Assembly (NCBI GenBank): GCA_019117005.1
Contig: DXAO01000031.1
Span: 1 to 64,000 of the forward strand
Origin: Candidatus Collinsella stercoripullorum
GTDB taxonomy: Bacteria > Actinomycetota > Coriobacteriia > Coriobacteriales > Coriobacteriaceae
Length of the DNA stretch: 64,000 nucleotides
Direction: 5' to 3'
How positions within the stretch are numbered: the first letter of the stretch is position 1; every line of letters starts with the position of its first letter. This document shows positions 16,612-26,450 of this stretch, in pieces. The notes under the pieces are model-generated. The model saw only the letters and a list, made by a program, of their open reading frames with translations, was not told the DNA's origin and did not search any database. Position numbers and translations under genes: made by a program.

Positions 16612-17853
16612 TTACAAATCCTCGCGCCAGAAGGGCATGCTCATGCAGCGCGGGCCGCCACGGCCGCGGGAGAGCTCGGCCGAGGGCACGACGAGCAGCT
16701 CCATGCCCTCCTTGTACAGCACGTCGTTGGTGACGGTGTTGCGCTGGTAGACGCAGATCTTGCCCGGGGCGACGGCCAGCGTGTTGGAGCCGTCGTTCCA
16801 CTGCTCGCGCGCAGCCGCGATCGGGTCGCCGCCGCCGCAGGGGATGAGCTTCACGGCGTCGATGCCGAGGGCGCCGGCCAGGATGTGCTCGAGCGTGTCG
16901 TTGATCTCGACGATCTCGACCTCGCCGGGGTTCTTGCCCGGGGTGAGCTTGTAAACGGTCAGCGTGCCCATGATGGCGGGATGGATGGTGAACTTGTCGA
17001 CGTCAATCTGGGTGAACACGGTGTCGAGGTGCATGAACGCGCGGGACACCGGGATGTCGAAGGCCAGGATGGTGTCGATCTTGGAGTCGGAGTTCCAGAA
17101 CATGTTCTGGGCCATGACGTCGATCGCGGCGGCCTGGGTGCGCTGCGAGATGCCGACGGCGATGGTGTGCTCGTTGATGTTCAGGACGTCGCCGCCCTCG
17201 GTGTGGAAGGTGCTGTCGCGGCGGTAGTACAGCGACACGTCCTTGTAGTCGGGGTGGTACTTGAAGATGTACTTGCCGTAGATGGTCTCGCGGTTGCGCG
17301 TCACGGAGTACATGCGGTTCAGGTTCACGCCGGTGCCGACGACCGCGAACGGGTCGCGGGTGAAGTAGAGGTTCGGCATCGGGTCGACGAGCAGGTCGCT
17401 CTCGGACTCGGTGTTCACCAGGGAGTCGAGCGTGACGGAGCTCGTGAGCGGCAGCTCGACCTCGGCCTTGGTGATGCCGGCCATGGTCTTCTTGACGAAC
17501 TCGAGGTTATCGGTGATGGAGTTCAGCTTCTCGCGCACGGCGGCCGGGGCGATCTTGCCCTTGATGCCCGCCTCGGCGAGCCACTGGTCGAGGAACTCCT
17601 CGCGCACGCCGGGGACGGCGTCGAGCGCCTCGGCCATGAGCTGCTCGAGGTACAGCACCTCGACGCCCTGGTCGCGCAGGATCTGGGCGAAGGTGTCGTG
17701 CTCCTCCTGGGCGACCTCGAGGAACGGGACGTCGTCGAACAGTAGGCGCTCCAGCTCGTCGGGGGGCAGGTTCAGGAGCTCGTCTCCGGGACGATGCAGG
17801 CAGACCTTCTTGAGCTGCCCGATCTCGCTCGTGACATGCAGTCCTTTCGTCAT
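16612..17853 (-). CDS. arcA: Arginine deiminase
   Basis: 413 aa, first step of the arginine deiminase pathway: arginine plus water gives citrulline and ammonia. The usual catalytic set is visible: FTRDPF near residue 165, the [10 protein letters not shown] region with the catalytic acidic residue, HLDTVFT with the catalytic His, and the nucleophile Cys in [10 protein letters not shown] at the C-terminus. The start follows TAGGAGG at good spacing. It heads the minus-strand arcA-argF unit, with an AT-rich upstream region and two hairpins in the likely 5' leader. Ammonia from this step also supports acid tolerance in many bacteria. Confidence 0.97.
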   Translation of the reverse strand: MTKGLHVTSEIGQLKKVCLHRPGDELLNLPPDELERLLFDDVPFLEVAQEEHDTFAQILRDQGVEVLYLEQLMAEALDAVPGVREEFLDQWLAEAGIKGKIAPAAVREKLNSITDNLEFVKKTMAGITKAEVELPLTSSVTLDSLVNTESESDLLVDPMPNLYFTRDPFAVVGTGVNLNRMYSVTRNRETIYGKYIFKYHPDYKDVSLYYRRDSTFHTEGGDVLNINEHTIAVGISQRTQAAAIDVMAQNMFWNSDSKIDTILAFDIPVSRAFMHLDTVFTQIDVDKFTIHPAIMGTLTVYKLTPGKNPGEVEIVEINDTLEHILAGALGIDAVKLIPCGGGDPIAAAREQWNDGSNTLAVAPGKICVYQRNTVTNDVLYKEGMELLVVPSAELSRGRGGPRCMSMPFWREDL

Positions 17854-17928
17854 AGCCTCCTACCTTTCTATCCGGGCCGCTTCCGCGGCCCCGTCGTCGG
17901 GGCCTCTCGTGCCTGGGCCCCGTGTGCG

Positions 17929-17978
17929 GACATTGATAGTTTTATCCAATGTCGCCCCTCTCTTGCACGAGGGGGGCG
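17929..17978 (-). promoter_or_regulatory. Two adjacent hairpins in the arcA leader
   Basis: GACATT...AATGTC (17929-17953) and CGCCCCTCT...AGGGGGGCG (17953-17978) form consecutive stem-loops roughly 75-125 bases upstream of arcA. Neither has a T-tract. They could be operators for a dimeric regulator or structured leader RNA. No ArgR box consensus is obvious. Confidence 0.35.
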
Positions 17979-18447
17979 AACGGTATCAAAGTTCGCCTAA
18001 ACGGTATATGACCAAAGTATCAGCACGATGCACTCTAACTAGTTAAAGCGCATTTACCTGCGTTGACGGCAAAATGCCTAGTATTTCTATCTGAAAGAAA
18101 CCGATTACCATACTCCCGTTTCTGCATATTTCTATCCCTGTTTTGTATATTTCGCGAGAATACGGGCGATTGCGCAACGCCCGGGGTTAGATTCAGAAAT
18201 TATTTCGGTCTATTCATTTTTTCTTCCGAACGACCGCTTGCGGGCGTACGGGTACCGCTCGCGGCGGCATCGCGCCCGCGACGCGCGCGCCGCCCGTGTA
18301 AGCATTGGATAAGGAATCCCGACGCCGACCTGAAACGACCCCCCGTGCCCTATATTAGAAAGATGCGCCTGCCCGCCGCCGCGGGTCGGGCGCATCCTAT
18401 ACTTGGATGCAGATCGGAACCGACGACCGGATTGGGGCGGATGCGCG
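17979..18447. other. AT-rich arcA/ppk1 divergent regulatory region
   Basis: The roughly 470 bases between the arcA leader and ppk1 include a distinctly AT-rich core (about 18000-18235) in an otherwise GC-rich window. No gene with a plausible ribosome site is seen. It probably carries promoters for both genes. A short dyad (GATGCGC at 18362-18368, GCGCATC at 18390-18396) and a TATACT -10-like box (18398-18403) precede ppk1, but no matching -35 box was found. Confidence 0.4.
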
Positions 18448-21018
18448 ATGGCTGTGAAGGACAAGGACCGCAAGAAGGGCGAGAGGAAGAAGGGCGCGGA
18501 AGCCGGGCGGATCGCCAAGGCGGAGCGGCACGACTTCTCCTACACCCAGAACCGCGAGCTCTCCTGGCTGCGCTTCGACGACCGCGTGCTCGCCGAGGCC
18601 TTCGACGAGACCGTCCCCTTGTTCGAGCGGCTGAAGTTCGTCGCCATCTTCGAGAGCAACCTCGACGAGTTCTTCATGGTCCGCATCGGCGGCCTGTCGG
18701 ACCTCGCCACCCTGAAGCACCAGCCGCGCGACAACAAGAGCAACCTCACGCCCGCCGAGCAGATCGACCGCGTCTTCGGGGCGCTCCCCCCGCTCTACGA
18801 GCGAGCCCGGACCGCTTTCCACGGGCTCGAGGACGCGCTGGCCGGGCACGGGCTGATCCGCCTCGAGCCCTCCACCCTCGTGGGGGACGAGCGCACCTTC
18901 GTGGAGAGCTTCTTCAAGTCCTACATCTCCCCCATCATCTCCCCGCTCGTCATCGACCCGCGCCACCCCTTCCCCAACCTGCGCAACGGCGCGCTCTACC
19001 TCGTCTGCGGGCTCGAGGGGGCGGCGGGCACCGAGGAGACGGGGCTGCTCGGCCTCATCGAGATCCCGCCCTCGCTCCCGCGCGTCGTCGAGATCCCGAG
19101 CGCCGGAGACGAGTACCACTACATCCTCGTCGAGGACATCATCATGGCCTGCGTCGAGGGGTGCTTCGGCTCCTACGCGCCGCAGGACCGCGCCATCATC
19201 CGCGTCATCCGCAACGCCGACATCGACCCGGACGGCGAGGGCGTCGAGGAGGAGGAGGACTACCGGCAGCACATGAAGCGCATCCTGAAGAAGCGCCTGC
19301 GGCTGCAGCCGGTCTACCTCTACATCCGCGGCGCGCTCGAGCGCCCCACGTCCAAGCGCATCCGCCAGGCCCTCGAGCTGTCCGGCCGCGCGTGCGCGGT
19401 CACGGACATCCCGCTCGACCTCGGGTTCGTGTACTCGCTCGAGTCGCGCATCCCGGCGCCTGAGCGCGGGGGCCTGCTGTTCGACCCGTTCACGCCCCAG
19501 GCGAACCCCGACATCGACTCCTCCCGCTCCATGCGCGAGCAGGTGCTCGAGGGCGACAAGCTGCTGTTCTACCCCTACGAGTCGATGTCGCCGTTCCTCG
19601 ACCTCGTCCACGAGGCCGCCTACGACGAGGACTGCATCTCCATCCGCATCACGCTCTACCGCGTGGCCAAGCAGTCGCGCCTGTGCGAGTCGCTGATCTC
19701 CGCGTCGGAGAACGGCAAGGAGGTCACCGTCCTCATGGAGCTCCGCGCGCGCTTCGACGAGGAGAACAACATCGAGTGGGCCGAGCGCCTCGAGGAGGCC
19801 GGCTGCACGGTCATCTACGGCTCCGAGGGCTTCAAGTGCCACTCCAAGATCTGCCAGATCACCTACCGCGAGGGCATGGCGCTCACGCGCATCACGCTGC
19901 TCGGCACCGGCAACTTCAACGAGAAGACCGCCAAGCTCTACTCCGACTTCATGCTCATGACCGCGCACCCCGGCATCGGCGAGGACGCGAACCTGTTCTT
20001 CCGCAACCTCTCGCTCGGCAACCTGCGCGGCGACTACCGCTTCCTCGGCGTCGCCCCCGCGGGCCTGAAGCCCCTGATCATGACCGGACTGAACCGCGAG
20101 ATCGACCGTGCCCAGGCCGGGTTGCCCGCGCGGGTCTTCTTCAAGCTGAACTCGCTCACCGACCGCGAGGTGATCGACAAGATCTCCGAGGCGAGCCGCG
20201 CCGGCGTCGAGGTCGAGATGATCATCCGCGGCATCTCCTGCCTGCTGCCCGGCATCCCCGGCAAGACGGAGAACGTGCACATCCGCTCGATCGTGGGGCG
20301 CTTCCTCGAGCACGCGCGCGTCTACGCCTTCGGCGAGGACGCGGACACGGTCTACCTGTCGAGCGCGGACATGATGACCCGCAACACCGAGCACCGCGTG
20401 GAGATCGCCTTCCCGGTGCTCGATGCCGAGCTGCGCGCGCAGGTCATCGAGTTCATGCGCATCCAGCTGCGCGACAACGTGAAGGCCCGCGAGCTCACGA
20501 GCGAGGGCGCCTGGGCGCCCGTGCCGCACGAGGAGGGCGCGGAGCCCTTCGTCGCGCAGGAGTACCTGATGCAGCTCGCCTGCGCGCAGGGCCGCCGGGC
20601 GGAGCGCGCCGAGTCCCGGCGCGCCGTGGCCCGTCCGAGCGTTCCCATGGGGACGCCCCCGGCGACGGCCGTGGAGAAGGACGGCGACGGGGTCCTCGAG
20701 CACGAGCCCCAGCCCGCGCCCGCACCTGCGCCCGGGACCGAGGCGGCGCCGACGGCACCCGAGCCCTCCGGACGGGCGTCGGGCGGCCCCGCCCCATCCG
20801 AGCCGACACCAGAGCCGGAGCCGGAGCCGACGGCGGTCGAGGCGGAGCTCATCGACCCGGAGCCCGAGCCGGCGGACGGCGGACGGGTCCGCGCCCGCCG
20901 CGGGGACGGGACCATCGTGGTGCGGCGCCACGGCCGCGTGACCACCGGCCTCGCCCTGGTCGGCCTCGGCATCAAGACGCTGCTGTTCGGCAGCGGGGAT
21001 GAGCGCCGCCGCGGCTGA
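18448..21018 (+). CDS. ppk1: Polyphosphate kinase 1 with long C-terminal tail
   Basis: About 856 aa; reversibly transfers the ATP gamma-phosphate to polyphosphate. The N-terminal domain starts with YTQNRELSWLRFDDRVL and FESNLDEFFMVRI, the ATP/PPK1 signatures. The two phospholipase-D-like C-terminal domains carry a catalytic His in KCHSKICQI (about residue 465) with LLGTGNFNEKTA, and a second His in MMTRNTEHRVE (about residue 649). After about residue 725 comes a tail of roughly 130 residues rich in Pro, Glu and Ala ending in a short hydrophobic segment (TTGLALVGLGIKTLLFG). E. coli-type enzymes lack this. Start 18448 follows GGGGCGG; an upstream ATG at 18403 has no better site. Confidence 0.93.
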   Translation: MAVKDKDRKKGERKKGAEAGRIAKAERHDFSYTQNRELSWLRFDDRVLAEAFDETVPLFERLKFVAIFESNLDEFFMVRIGGLSDLATLKHQPRDNKSNLTPAEQIDRVFGALPPLYERARTAFHGLEDALAGHGLIRLEPSTLVGDERTFVESFFKSYISPIISPLVIDPRHPFPNLRNGALYLVCGLEGAAGTEETGLLGLIEIPPSLPRVVEIPSAGDEYHYILVEDIIMACVEGCFGSYAPQDRAIIRVIRNADIDPDGEGVEEEEDYRQHMKRILKKRLRLQPVYLYIRGALERPTSKRIRQALELSGRACAVTDIPLDLGFVYSLESRIPAPERGGLLFDPFTPQANPDIDSSRSMREQVLEGDKLLFYPYESMSPFLDLVHEAAYDEDCISIRITLYRVAKQSRLCESLISASENGKEVTVLMELRARFDEENNIEWAERLEEAGCTVIYGSEGFKCHSKICQITYREGMALTRITLLGTGNFNEKTAKLYSDFMLMTAHPGIGEDANLFFRNLSLGNLRGDYRFLGVAPAGLKPLIMTGLNREIDRAQAGLPARVFFKLNSLTDREVIDKISEASRAGVEVEMIIRGISCLLPGIPGKTENVHIRSIVGRFLEHARVYAFGEDADTVYLSSADMMTRNTEHRVEIAFPVLDAELRAQVIEFMRIQLRDNVKARELTSEGAWAPVPHEEGAEPFVAQEYLMQLACAQGRRAERAESRRAVARPSVPMGTPPATAVEKDGDGVLEHEPQPAPAPAPGTEAAPTAPEPSGRASGGPAPSEPTPEPEPEPTAVEAELIDPEPEPADGGRVRARRGDGTIVVRRHGRVTTGLALVGLGIKTLLFGSGDERRRG

Positions 21019-21179
21019 GCCGCGAGCGGTCCGAGACCCCCTTCGCGCGCCGCCCGTCAGCTGCGACGGGCGGCGCGTTCGCGTTGCGGACCTCTTGCGG
21101 GCACCGGCTCCGGGCGCTCCGCCCGGCCCCCGTTCGCGATACACTGTCCGCAGCATCCGCCACGGCAAGGAGACCCCGC

Positions 21180-22499
21180 ATGAAGCTCACCATCGAACGC
21201 ATGACCTACGGCCCGGACGGCTTCGCCCGCACCCCGGACGGCAAGGCCGTCTTCGTCTCGGGCGGGCTGGCCGGCGACGTCGTCGAGGCCGAGGTCGTGA
21301 GCAGCGGGGCCTCGTTCGACCGCGCCGTCGTGCGCGAGGTCCTCGAGCCGTCGCCCGACCGCGTGCAGCCCCCCTGCCCCTTCGCGGGGGTCTGCGGGGG
21401 CTGCCCGTGGGGCGGCCTCGCCGTGGGCGCCCAGCGCGCCGCGAAGGAGGAGAACCTCCGCTCGGCGCTCGAGCGCATCGGGGGCCTTCCCGCAGAGGAG
21501 GTGGAGCGCGTCGTGCGCCCCATCCGCCACGCGAAGGACGCATGGGGCTACCGCAACAAGGTCGAGCTCGCGCCCGTCGTCGACGGCGGCAGGCTGCGCC
21601 TGGGGATGCACGGGCGCGACCCCGAGCAGGTGATCCGGGTCGATGCGTGCCCCCTGTTCGAGAAGGCGTTCCCCCGCGCCATCAAGTCGGTCGTCGGCGC
21701 CCTCTCCTACCTCGGCAACTCCCGCGACCTCTCCCTCGAGCGCGTCGGCATCCGCGCGAGCAGGCGCACCCGCGCCCTCGAGGTCGCGCTCTGGACCCCG
21801 ACCGGCGCCTTCCCCCGCGCCCAGGTCGCGCGCGTGCTCGGCGACGCGCTCAAGCCCACCAGCGTGGTGCGCGTGATGTCGCGCGGGGACCGGCGCGCCC
21901 GCAAGGTCGCCGGCGTCGAGCTGCTCTCGGGGAAGAGCTCGTGGACCGAGAGCATCGCGGGCGAGTCGATGCGCCTGTCGGCGCCCTCGTTCTTCCAGGT
22001 GAACACCGCCGCCGCCGAGATCCTCGTCGAGCTGGTGCTCGACGCCCTGCGCCCGGGCGAGGAGGAGGTCGCCGTGGACCTGTACAGCGGCGCGGGGACC
22101 TTCACCCTCCCGCTCGCCCGCCGCAGCGCCTACGTGGCCGCCGTCGAAGCCTACGGCCCCGCCGTCCGCGACCTGCGGAACAACCTCGAGTACGCCCACC
22201 TCGACAACGTCGACGTCATCGGCGGCGACGCGGCGCGCGAGTTCCCCGACGAGGACGCCGACGTGCTCGTGGTGGACCCGCCGCGCGCCGGCCTCGCCGA
22301 GCAGGTCGTGGGGCTCATCGCCTCCACCCCGGCGCGCGACGTCGCCTACGTCTCCTGCGACCCCGCCACGCTCGCGCGCGACCTGCGCCGCTTCCGCGAG
22401 GAAGGGACCTTCGAGCTCGTGAGCGCCACCCCGGTCGACCTGTTCCCCCAGACCTACCACTGCGAGACCGTGGCGCACCTCACGCGCCGTCGTCCGTGA
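21180..22499 (+). CDS. 23S rRNA (uracil-C5)-methyltransferase, RlmD/RlmCD type
   Basis: About 439 aa, SAM-dependent RNA m5U methyltransferase. Domain order is an N-terminal TRAM-like RNA-binding region and a [4Fe-4S] site (PPCPFAGVCGGCPWGG with a further Cys in VDACPLF). Then comes the methyltransferase domain with VDLYSGAGTFTLPLA, VDPPRAGL, and the nucleophile motif YVSCDPATLARDL. Start 21180 follows AAGGAG. It may form an operon with the genes after it, although a gap of about 190 bases precedes the DJ-1 gene. RlmC, RlmD, RlmCD and TrmA homologues are hard to separate by sequence alone. Confidence 0.9.
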   Translation: MKLTIERMTYGPDGFARTPDGKAVFVSGGLAGDVVEAEVVSSGASFDRAVVREVLEPSPDRVQPPCPFAGVCGGCPWGGLAVGAQRAAKEENLRSALERIGGLPAEEVERVVRPIRHAKDAWGYRNKVELAPVVDGGRLRLGMHGRDPEQVIRVDACPLFEKAFPRAIKSVVGALSYLGNSRDLSLERVGIRASRRTRALEVALWTPTGAFPRAQVARVLGDALKPTSVVRVMSRGDRRARKVAGVELLSGKSSWTESIAGESMRLSAPSFFQVNTAAAEILVELVLDALRPGEEEVAVDLYSGAGTFTLPLARRSAYVAAVEAYGPAVRDLRNNLEYAHLDNVDVIGGDAAREFPDEDADVLVVDPPRAGLAEQVVGLIASTPARDVAYVSCDPATLARDLRRFREEGTFELVSATPVDLFPQTYHCETVAHLTRRRP

Positions 22500-22691
22500 T
22501 CCCCGGCTCCCGCCCCACCCCCGGGCGCGGCGGCGCCGACCGGACGGGACGAGGCCCCGTCCCGGTGGCGCCCGCGCGCCCCCGGGGCACGCGGGCGCCC
22601 CAGCCGCGGGAAATCCGCGGGCAAGCCGCACGCGGCCGCCCCCGCTGGGTATAAGCCCCGTGAACGCCACCCCCTGTCGAAAGGAACAGCC

Positions 22692-23252
22692 ATGCCGTCT
22701 GCCGTCGTCCTCGCCGCCGATGGATTCGAGACCATCGAGTGTTTGACCGTCGTCGACGTCCTGAGGAGGGGCGGTGTGCGCACCCTGCTCGTCTCCGTGA
22801 TGTCCACCCGCGACGTCGTGAGCGCCCAGCAGGTGTCCGTCACCTGCGACTGCACCCTGGACGAGATCGACATGGACGACTTCGACTACCTCGTCCTGCC
22901 GGGCGGGATGCCGGGCACCACGCACCTGCGCGCCGACGAGCGCGTCTGCGAGCTCGTGCGCGCGTTCGCCGCCACGCGCCACGTCGCCGCCATCTGCGCC
23001 GCCCCGTCCATCCTGGGCGAGCTCGGCGTGCTCGACGGGCGCCGCGCGACCTGTTTCCCCGGGTTCGAGAAGACCTTCCCCGCCGGCGTGTTCGCCGGGC
23101 CGAAGACCGTCGTGGTCGACGGCAACATCATCACCGCGTCGGCCATGGGCCAGGCGCTCCCCTTCGCGCTCGCCGTCCTCGGCGACATCGCCGGGGAGGT
23201 CGCGGTGGAGAAGGTCCGCGAGGGCATCCAGCTGGACGGGCCGGTCGCATGA
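22692..23252 (+). CDS. DJ-1/PfpI-family protein
   Basis: 186 aa, DJ-1/ThiJ/YajL type. The nucleophile-elbow motif AAICAAPSILGELG holds the conserved Cys near residue 100, with the partner acidic residue in the N-terminal DGFETIEC segment and the YLVLPGGMPG loop. Family members act as glyoxalases/deglycases or redox chaperones; which applies cannot be told here. An AAAGGA site precedes the ATG. The stop overlaps the maf start (ATGA), so the pair is translationally coupled. Confidence 0.92.
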   Translation: MPSAVVLAADGFETIECLTVVDVLRRGGVRTLLVSVMSTRDVVSAQQVSVTCDCTLDEIDMDDFDYLVLPGGMPGTTHLRADERVCELVRAFAATRHVAAICAAPSILGELGVLDGRRATCFPGFEKTFPAGVFAGPKTVVVDGNIITASAMGQALPFALAVLGDIAGEVAVEKVREGIQLDGPVA

Positions 23253-23833
23253 TCCTGGCCTCGCAGTCCCCGCGCCGCATCGAGCTCATGCGCGAGGCGG
23301 GGTACGACTTCCGCGTGGTCCCGGCGGACATCGATGAGACGCCGCTAGAGAACGAGGGGCCCATCGAGCTGGTGGGCAGGCTCGCGCGCGACAAGGCGCT
23401 CGCCGTCGCGCGCGGTGCCGCCGAACCGGGCGAGCTCGTGGTGGCCGCCGACACGGTCGTCGCCGTGGGCGACGAGGTGCTCGGCAAGCCCGCCGACGAC
23501 GCCGATGCACGCCGCATGCTGCGCGACCTCTCCGGCGGCACCCACCAGGTCGCCACCGGCGTATGCCTCGCCGCCGCAGGGTGCGCCGCGGAGCCGGTTT
23601 CGTTCGTCGACGTCACCGACGTCACGTTCTACCCGCTGACCGACGCGGAGATCGACGCCTACGTGGCGAGCGGCGAGCCGCTCGACAAGGCCGGCGCCTA
23701 CGGCATCCAGGGCGCCGGCGGCCGCATGCTCGTGAGAAAGATCGACGGCGACTTCTACACCGTCGTGGGCCTGCCGATCGCGCGCGTGGCGCGCGCCATC
23801 GCCGAGCTCGAACCGAACCGCGCCGCCCGCTGA
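23249..23833 (+). CDS. maf: Maf-family nucleoside triphosphate pyrophosphatase
   Basis: 194 aa; Maf/YceF/YhdE proteins hydrolyse non-canonical or canonical nucleoside triphosphates (dTTP, UTP or m7GTP depending on subgroup). Motifs are LASQSPRRIELM at the N-terminus, VVAADTVV with the catalytic Asp, LGKPADDADARRML, and GAYGIQGAGG near the end. The first pattern and the Gln of GIQG fit the YhdE (dTTP/UTP) subgroup more than YceF, a tentative call. It overlaps the DJ-1 gene by four bases. Confidence 0.93.
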   Translation: MILASQSPRRIELMREAGYDFRVVPADIDETPLENEGPIELVGRLARDKALAVARGAAEPGELVVAADTVVAVGDEVLGKPADDADARRMLRDLSGGTHQVATGVCLAAAGCAAEPVSFVDVTDVTFYPLTDAEIDAYVASGEPLDKAGAYGIQGAGGRMLVRKIDGDFYTVVGLPIARVARAIAELEPNRAAR

Positions 23834-23868
23834 CGCTCCCCCGCGCGCTTCCATCCGAAGGGATTCCC

Positions 23869-24867
23869 ATGACCTTGCACCTCACCCCCATCCCCACGAC
23901 CGAGCTCGTCGACTTCCGCTTCGGGCACTGGACCGACCGCACGGGCGCGACCGGCTGCACGGTCGTCGTCGCGCCCGCGGGGGCCGCCGCCGGCGTCGAC
24001 GTGCGCGGCGGCGCGCCCGCATCGCGCGAGACCGACCTGCTGCGCCCCGAGAACACCGTCGACGCCGTCCACGCCGTCTGCCTCTCAGGCGGCTCCGCCT
24101 TCGGCCTCGAGGCGGCCTCGGGCGTCGCCCGCGAGCTCGAGGCGCGCGGCATCGGCCTCGACGTGGGCCCCGCCGTCGTGCCGATCGTGTGCTCCAGCTG
24201 CCTGTTCGACCTCGCCTTCGGCGATGCGCATGCGCGCCCCGGCGTGGACGCGGGCATCGCGGCGACCCGCGTCGCCCTCGACGACGAGCCCGCGCCGCTC
24301 GCGGAGGGCACCGTGGGCGCCGGCACCGGTGCCACCGTGGGCAAGCTGAACGGGGCCGAATGCGCCATGAAGGGCGGCCTCGGGGCGCGCGCCCTCGCGC
24401 TCGGCGGGCTCAAGGTGGCCGCGCTCAGCGCCGTGAACGCCTGCGGCAACGTCGTCGACCCGAAGACGGGCGCGCCGATCGCCGGCATGCGCGCCGACGC
24501 CGGCTCCGCGGACATCGTGAGCATGGAGGACGCCATGATCGCCGCTGCCGACACCATGGCCATGCCGCTCGACCGCACGAACACGACCATCTCGTGCATC
24601 GTCACCAACGCGCGGCTGACCAAGGCGCAGTGCACCAAGGTCGCCCAGATGGCCGCCGACGCCTACGCGCACACCATCCGGCCGACCCATACCACCAACG
24701 ACGGCGACACCATCTACGTCATGGCCTCCGGAACGGCCAAGGAGGACTATCCGCTCGACCTCATCGGGCTCGTGGCGACCCGTGCGCTCGAGGATGCCAT
24801 CTGCGGGGGCTGTCGCGCCGCAGACGGAATTCTGGGACTTCCCGCATACGCGGACATAGCACGCTAG
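23869..24867 (+). CDS. P1-family (DmpA-like) aminopeptidase
   Basis: 332 aa, DmpA/BapA-type N-terminal-nucleophile hydrolase that self-cleaves between two subunits and removes N-terminal or beta-amino acids from peptides. Family marks include the N-terminal GHWTDRTGATGCTVV, CLSGGSAFGLEAASGV, and the putative cleavage/nucleophile region RTNTTISCIVTNA near residues 236-246. No signal peptide. A GAAGGGA site lies upstream. It stands 35 bases after maf, so co-transcription with DJ-1/maf is likely, and a terminator follows directly. Confidence 0.88.
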   Translation: MTLHLTPIPTTELVDFRFGHWTDRTGATGCTVVVAPAGAAAGVDVRGGAPASRETDLLRPENTVDAVHAVCLSGGSAFGLEAASGVARELEARGIGLDVGPAVVPIVCSSCLFDLAFGDAHARPGVDAGIAATRVALDDEPAPLAEGTVGAGTGATVGKLNGAECAMKGGLGARALALGGLKVAALSAVNACGNVVDPKTGAPIAGMRADAGSADIVSMEDAMIAAADTMAMPLDRTNTTISCIVTNARLTKAQCTKVAQMAADAYAHTIRPTHTTNDGDTIYVMASGTAKEDYPLDLIGLVATRALEDAICGGCRAADGILGLPAYADIAR

Positions 24868-24893
24868 GATACCATCCAACGAGGTACCAGCAG

Positions 24894-24929
24894 CCCGCCG
24901 GCATCGCGGTATGCGAGCCGGCGGGTTTT
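24894..24929 (+). terminator. Intrinsic terminator after P1 peptidase gene
   Basis: Perfect 9-bp stem CCCGCCGGC / GCCGGCGGG followed by TTTTC. It separates the peptidase gene from the downstream permease gene. Confidence 0.85.
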
Positions 24930-24959
24930 CTATTCACTCCCGTCTTCCAAGGAGCCCCC

Positions 24960-26417
24960 ATGGATCCCGAGCCCGCATCCACCGAGGAGCCGCCCGCCAA
25001 GCGCGGCATCGGGCTGTTCGGCCTCATCGCGCTCGTCGTGAGCTCATCGATCGGCTCGGGGGTCTTCGCGCTCTCGACCGATATCTCCGCCGCCGCGGCG
25101 CCCGGCCCCGCCCTCATCGCCTGGGCGATCTCGGGCATCGGCTTCATGGCGCTCGCGACCTCCTTCGGCAAGCTGTCGATCCTGCGGCCCGACCTGAACG
25201 GCATCGTCGCCTACGCCAAGGAGGGGTTCGGCCCGTTCACCGGGTTCGTCTCGGGATGGGGGTACTGGCTGTCCATCTGGATCGGCAACGTGGCGTTCGG
25301 CGTCATGCTCGCCACCGCGATCGGGTACTTCTTCCCGCCGTTCGCCGACGGCCTCACGGTGGGGGCGGTCGCGTTCATCTCGCTGCTCAACTGGATCATC
25401 GTCGCCGTCGTCAACCGCGGCGTCGAGGAGGCGTCCGTCCTGAACGCCATCGTCATGACCTGCAAGCTCGTGCCCATCTTCGTCTTCATCGCCACGATGC
25501 TGCTCGTGTTCGACTTCGGCGTGTTCACGGCGGACTTCTGGGGCACCGTCGCCGACAACCTCGGCGGCGAGGGGGCGCCGGGCAGCGCGGGCACCCAGAT
25601 CGTCAACTGCTACATGGTCATGATGTGGGTGTTCGTGGGCATGGAGGGCGCGAGCGTGCTCGGCCACCGCGCCCGCGACAAGCGCGACGTCAGCCGCGCG
25701 ACGATCCTCGGATGCACGGCGCTCCTCGTCATCTACGTCGCCGCGTCGGTGCTCCCCTACGGCTACCTCACGCGCGAGGAGCTCATGGCGGTCGGGACGC
25801 CGTCCATGCCCTACATCTTCCAGCGCGTGGTGGGCCCCTGGGGCGGCGCCTTCATCTCGGGCGGCCTCATCATCTCGATCTTCGGCGCGTGGCTCTCCTA
25901 CACCATCCTCGCCTCGGAGGCCATGCACGAGATGGCCCGCATGGAGCTCCTGCCGCGCGCCTTCGCGAAGCTGAACGCCTACGGCGCACCGACGTCGTGC
26001 CTGGTCGTCACCGGCGCGATGATCCAGCTGCTCTCCATCGTGATGCTCCTGTCCGAGGAGGCCTATCGGTTCGCCTACTCCCTGTGCACGGCGTCGATCG
26101 TCATCTCGTGGGGTCTCGCGGCCGCGTACATGGCGAAGCTCGCCTGGCCGCGGCGTCGTGAGGGGATGATGGGGTCCTTCGCGCTGGGGGCGTTCGCCAC
26201 GGCATTTCTCGTCGCGGCCATCACGCTGTCCGGCCTACATCAGCTCATGCTCTGCTGCATCGCCTACGTACCCGGCATCCTGTTCTTCATCCGTGCACGG
26301 CGCGAATACGGCGAGGGGACCGCGCTCACCGGACGGGAGAGGGTCCTGGCGTGCATCATACTCGCCGCCGCCGTCGCCGCCGTCGCCATGCTCGCCTGCG
26401 GCGCCATCGCGATCTGA
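24960..26417 (+). CDS. APC-superfamily amino acid permease (second copy)
   Basis: 485 aa, about twelve to fourteen transmembrane spans. Helix 1 shows SSSIGSGVFALSTDIS and a later loop FVGMEGASVLGHRARDKRDV, clearly paralogous to the permease at 10355-11836. Likely a basic amino acid/polyamine antiporter of the YjdE/ArcD type. It begins 31 bases after a terminator, with an AAGGAG site before the ATG, and stands alone. The substrate could be arginine, ornithine or lysine; there is no pathway neighbour to decide. Confidence 0.85.
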   Translation: MDPEPASTEEPPAKRGIGLFGLIALVVSSSIGSGVFALSTDISAAAAPGPALIAWAISGIGFMALATSFGKLSILRPDLNGIVAYAKEGFGPFTGFVSGWGYWLSIWIGNVAFGVMLATAIGYFFPPFADGLTVGAVAFISLLNWIIVAVVNRGVEEASVLNAIVMTCKLVPIFVFIATMLLVFDFGVFTADFWGTVADNLGGEGAPGSAGTQIVNCYMVMMWVFVGMEGASVLGHRARDKRDVSRATILGCTALLVIYVAASVLPYGYLTREELMAVGTPSMPYIFQRVVGPWGGAFISGGLIISIFGAWLSYTILASEAMHEMARMELLPRAFAKLNAYGAPTSCLVVTGAMIQLLSIVMLLSEEAYRFAYSLCTASIVISWGLAAAYMAKLAWPRRREGMMGSFALGAFATAFLVAAITLSGLHQLMLCCIAYVPGILFFIRARREYGEGTALTGRERVLACIILAAAVAAVAMLACGAIAI

Positions 26418-26450
26418 GCGCGCGGGCCCGGGGACGCCCCGAGAGGCAGC

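Noticed and set aside
17929-17978. Arginine-responsive riboswitch or ArgR boxes upstream of arcA
   Set aside because: Hairpins exist but neither consensus could be recognised.
18397-21168. 923-codon open frame on the minus strand opposite ppk1
   Set aside because: Low-complexity translation with no family resemblance, produced by GC-rich codon positions of ppk1.
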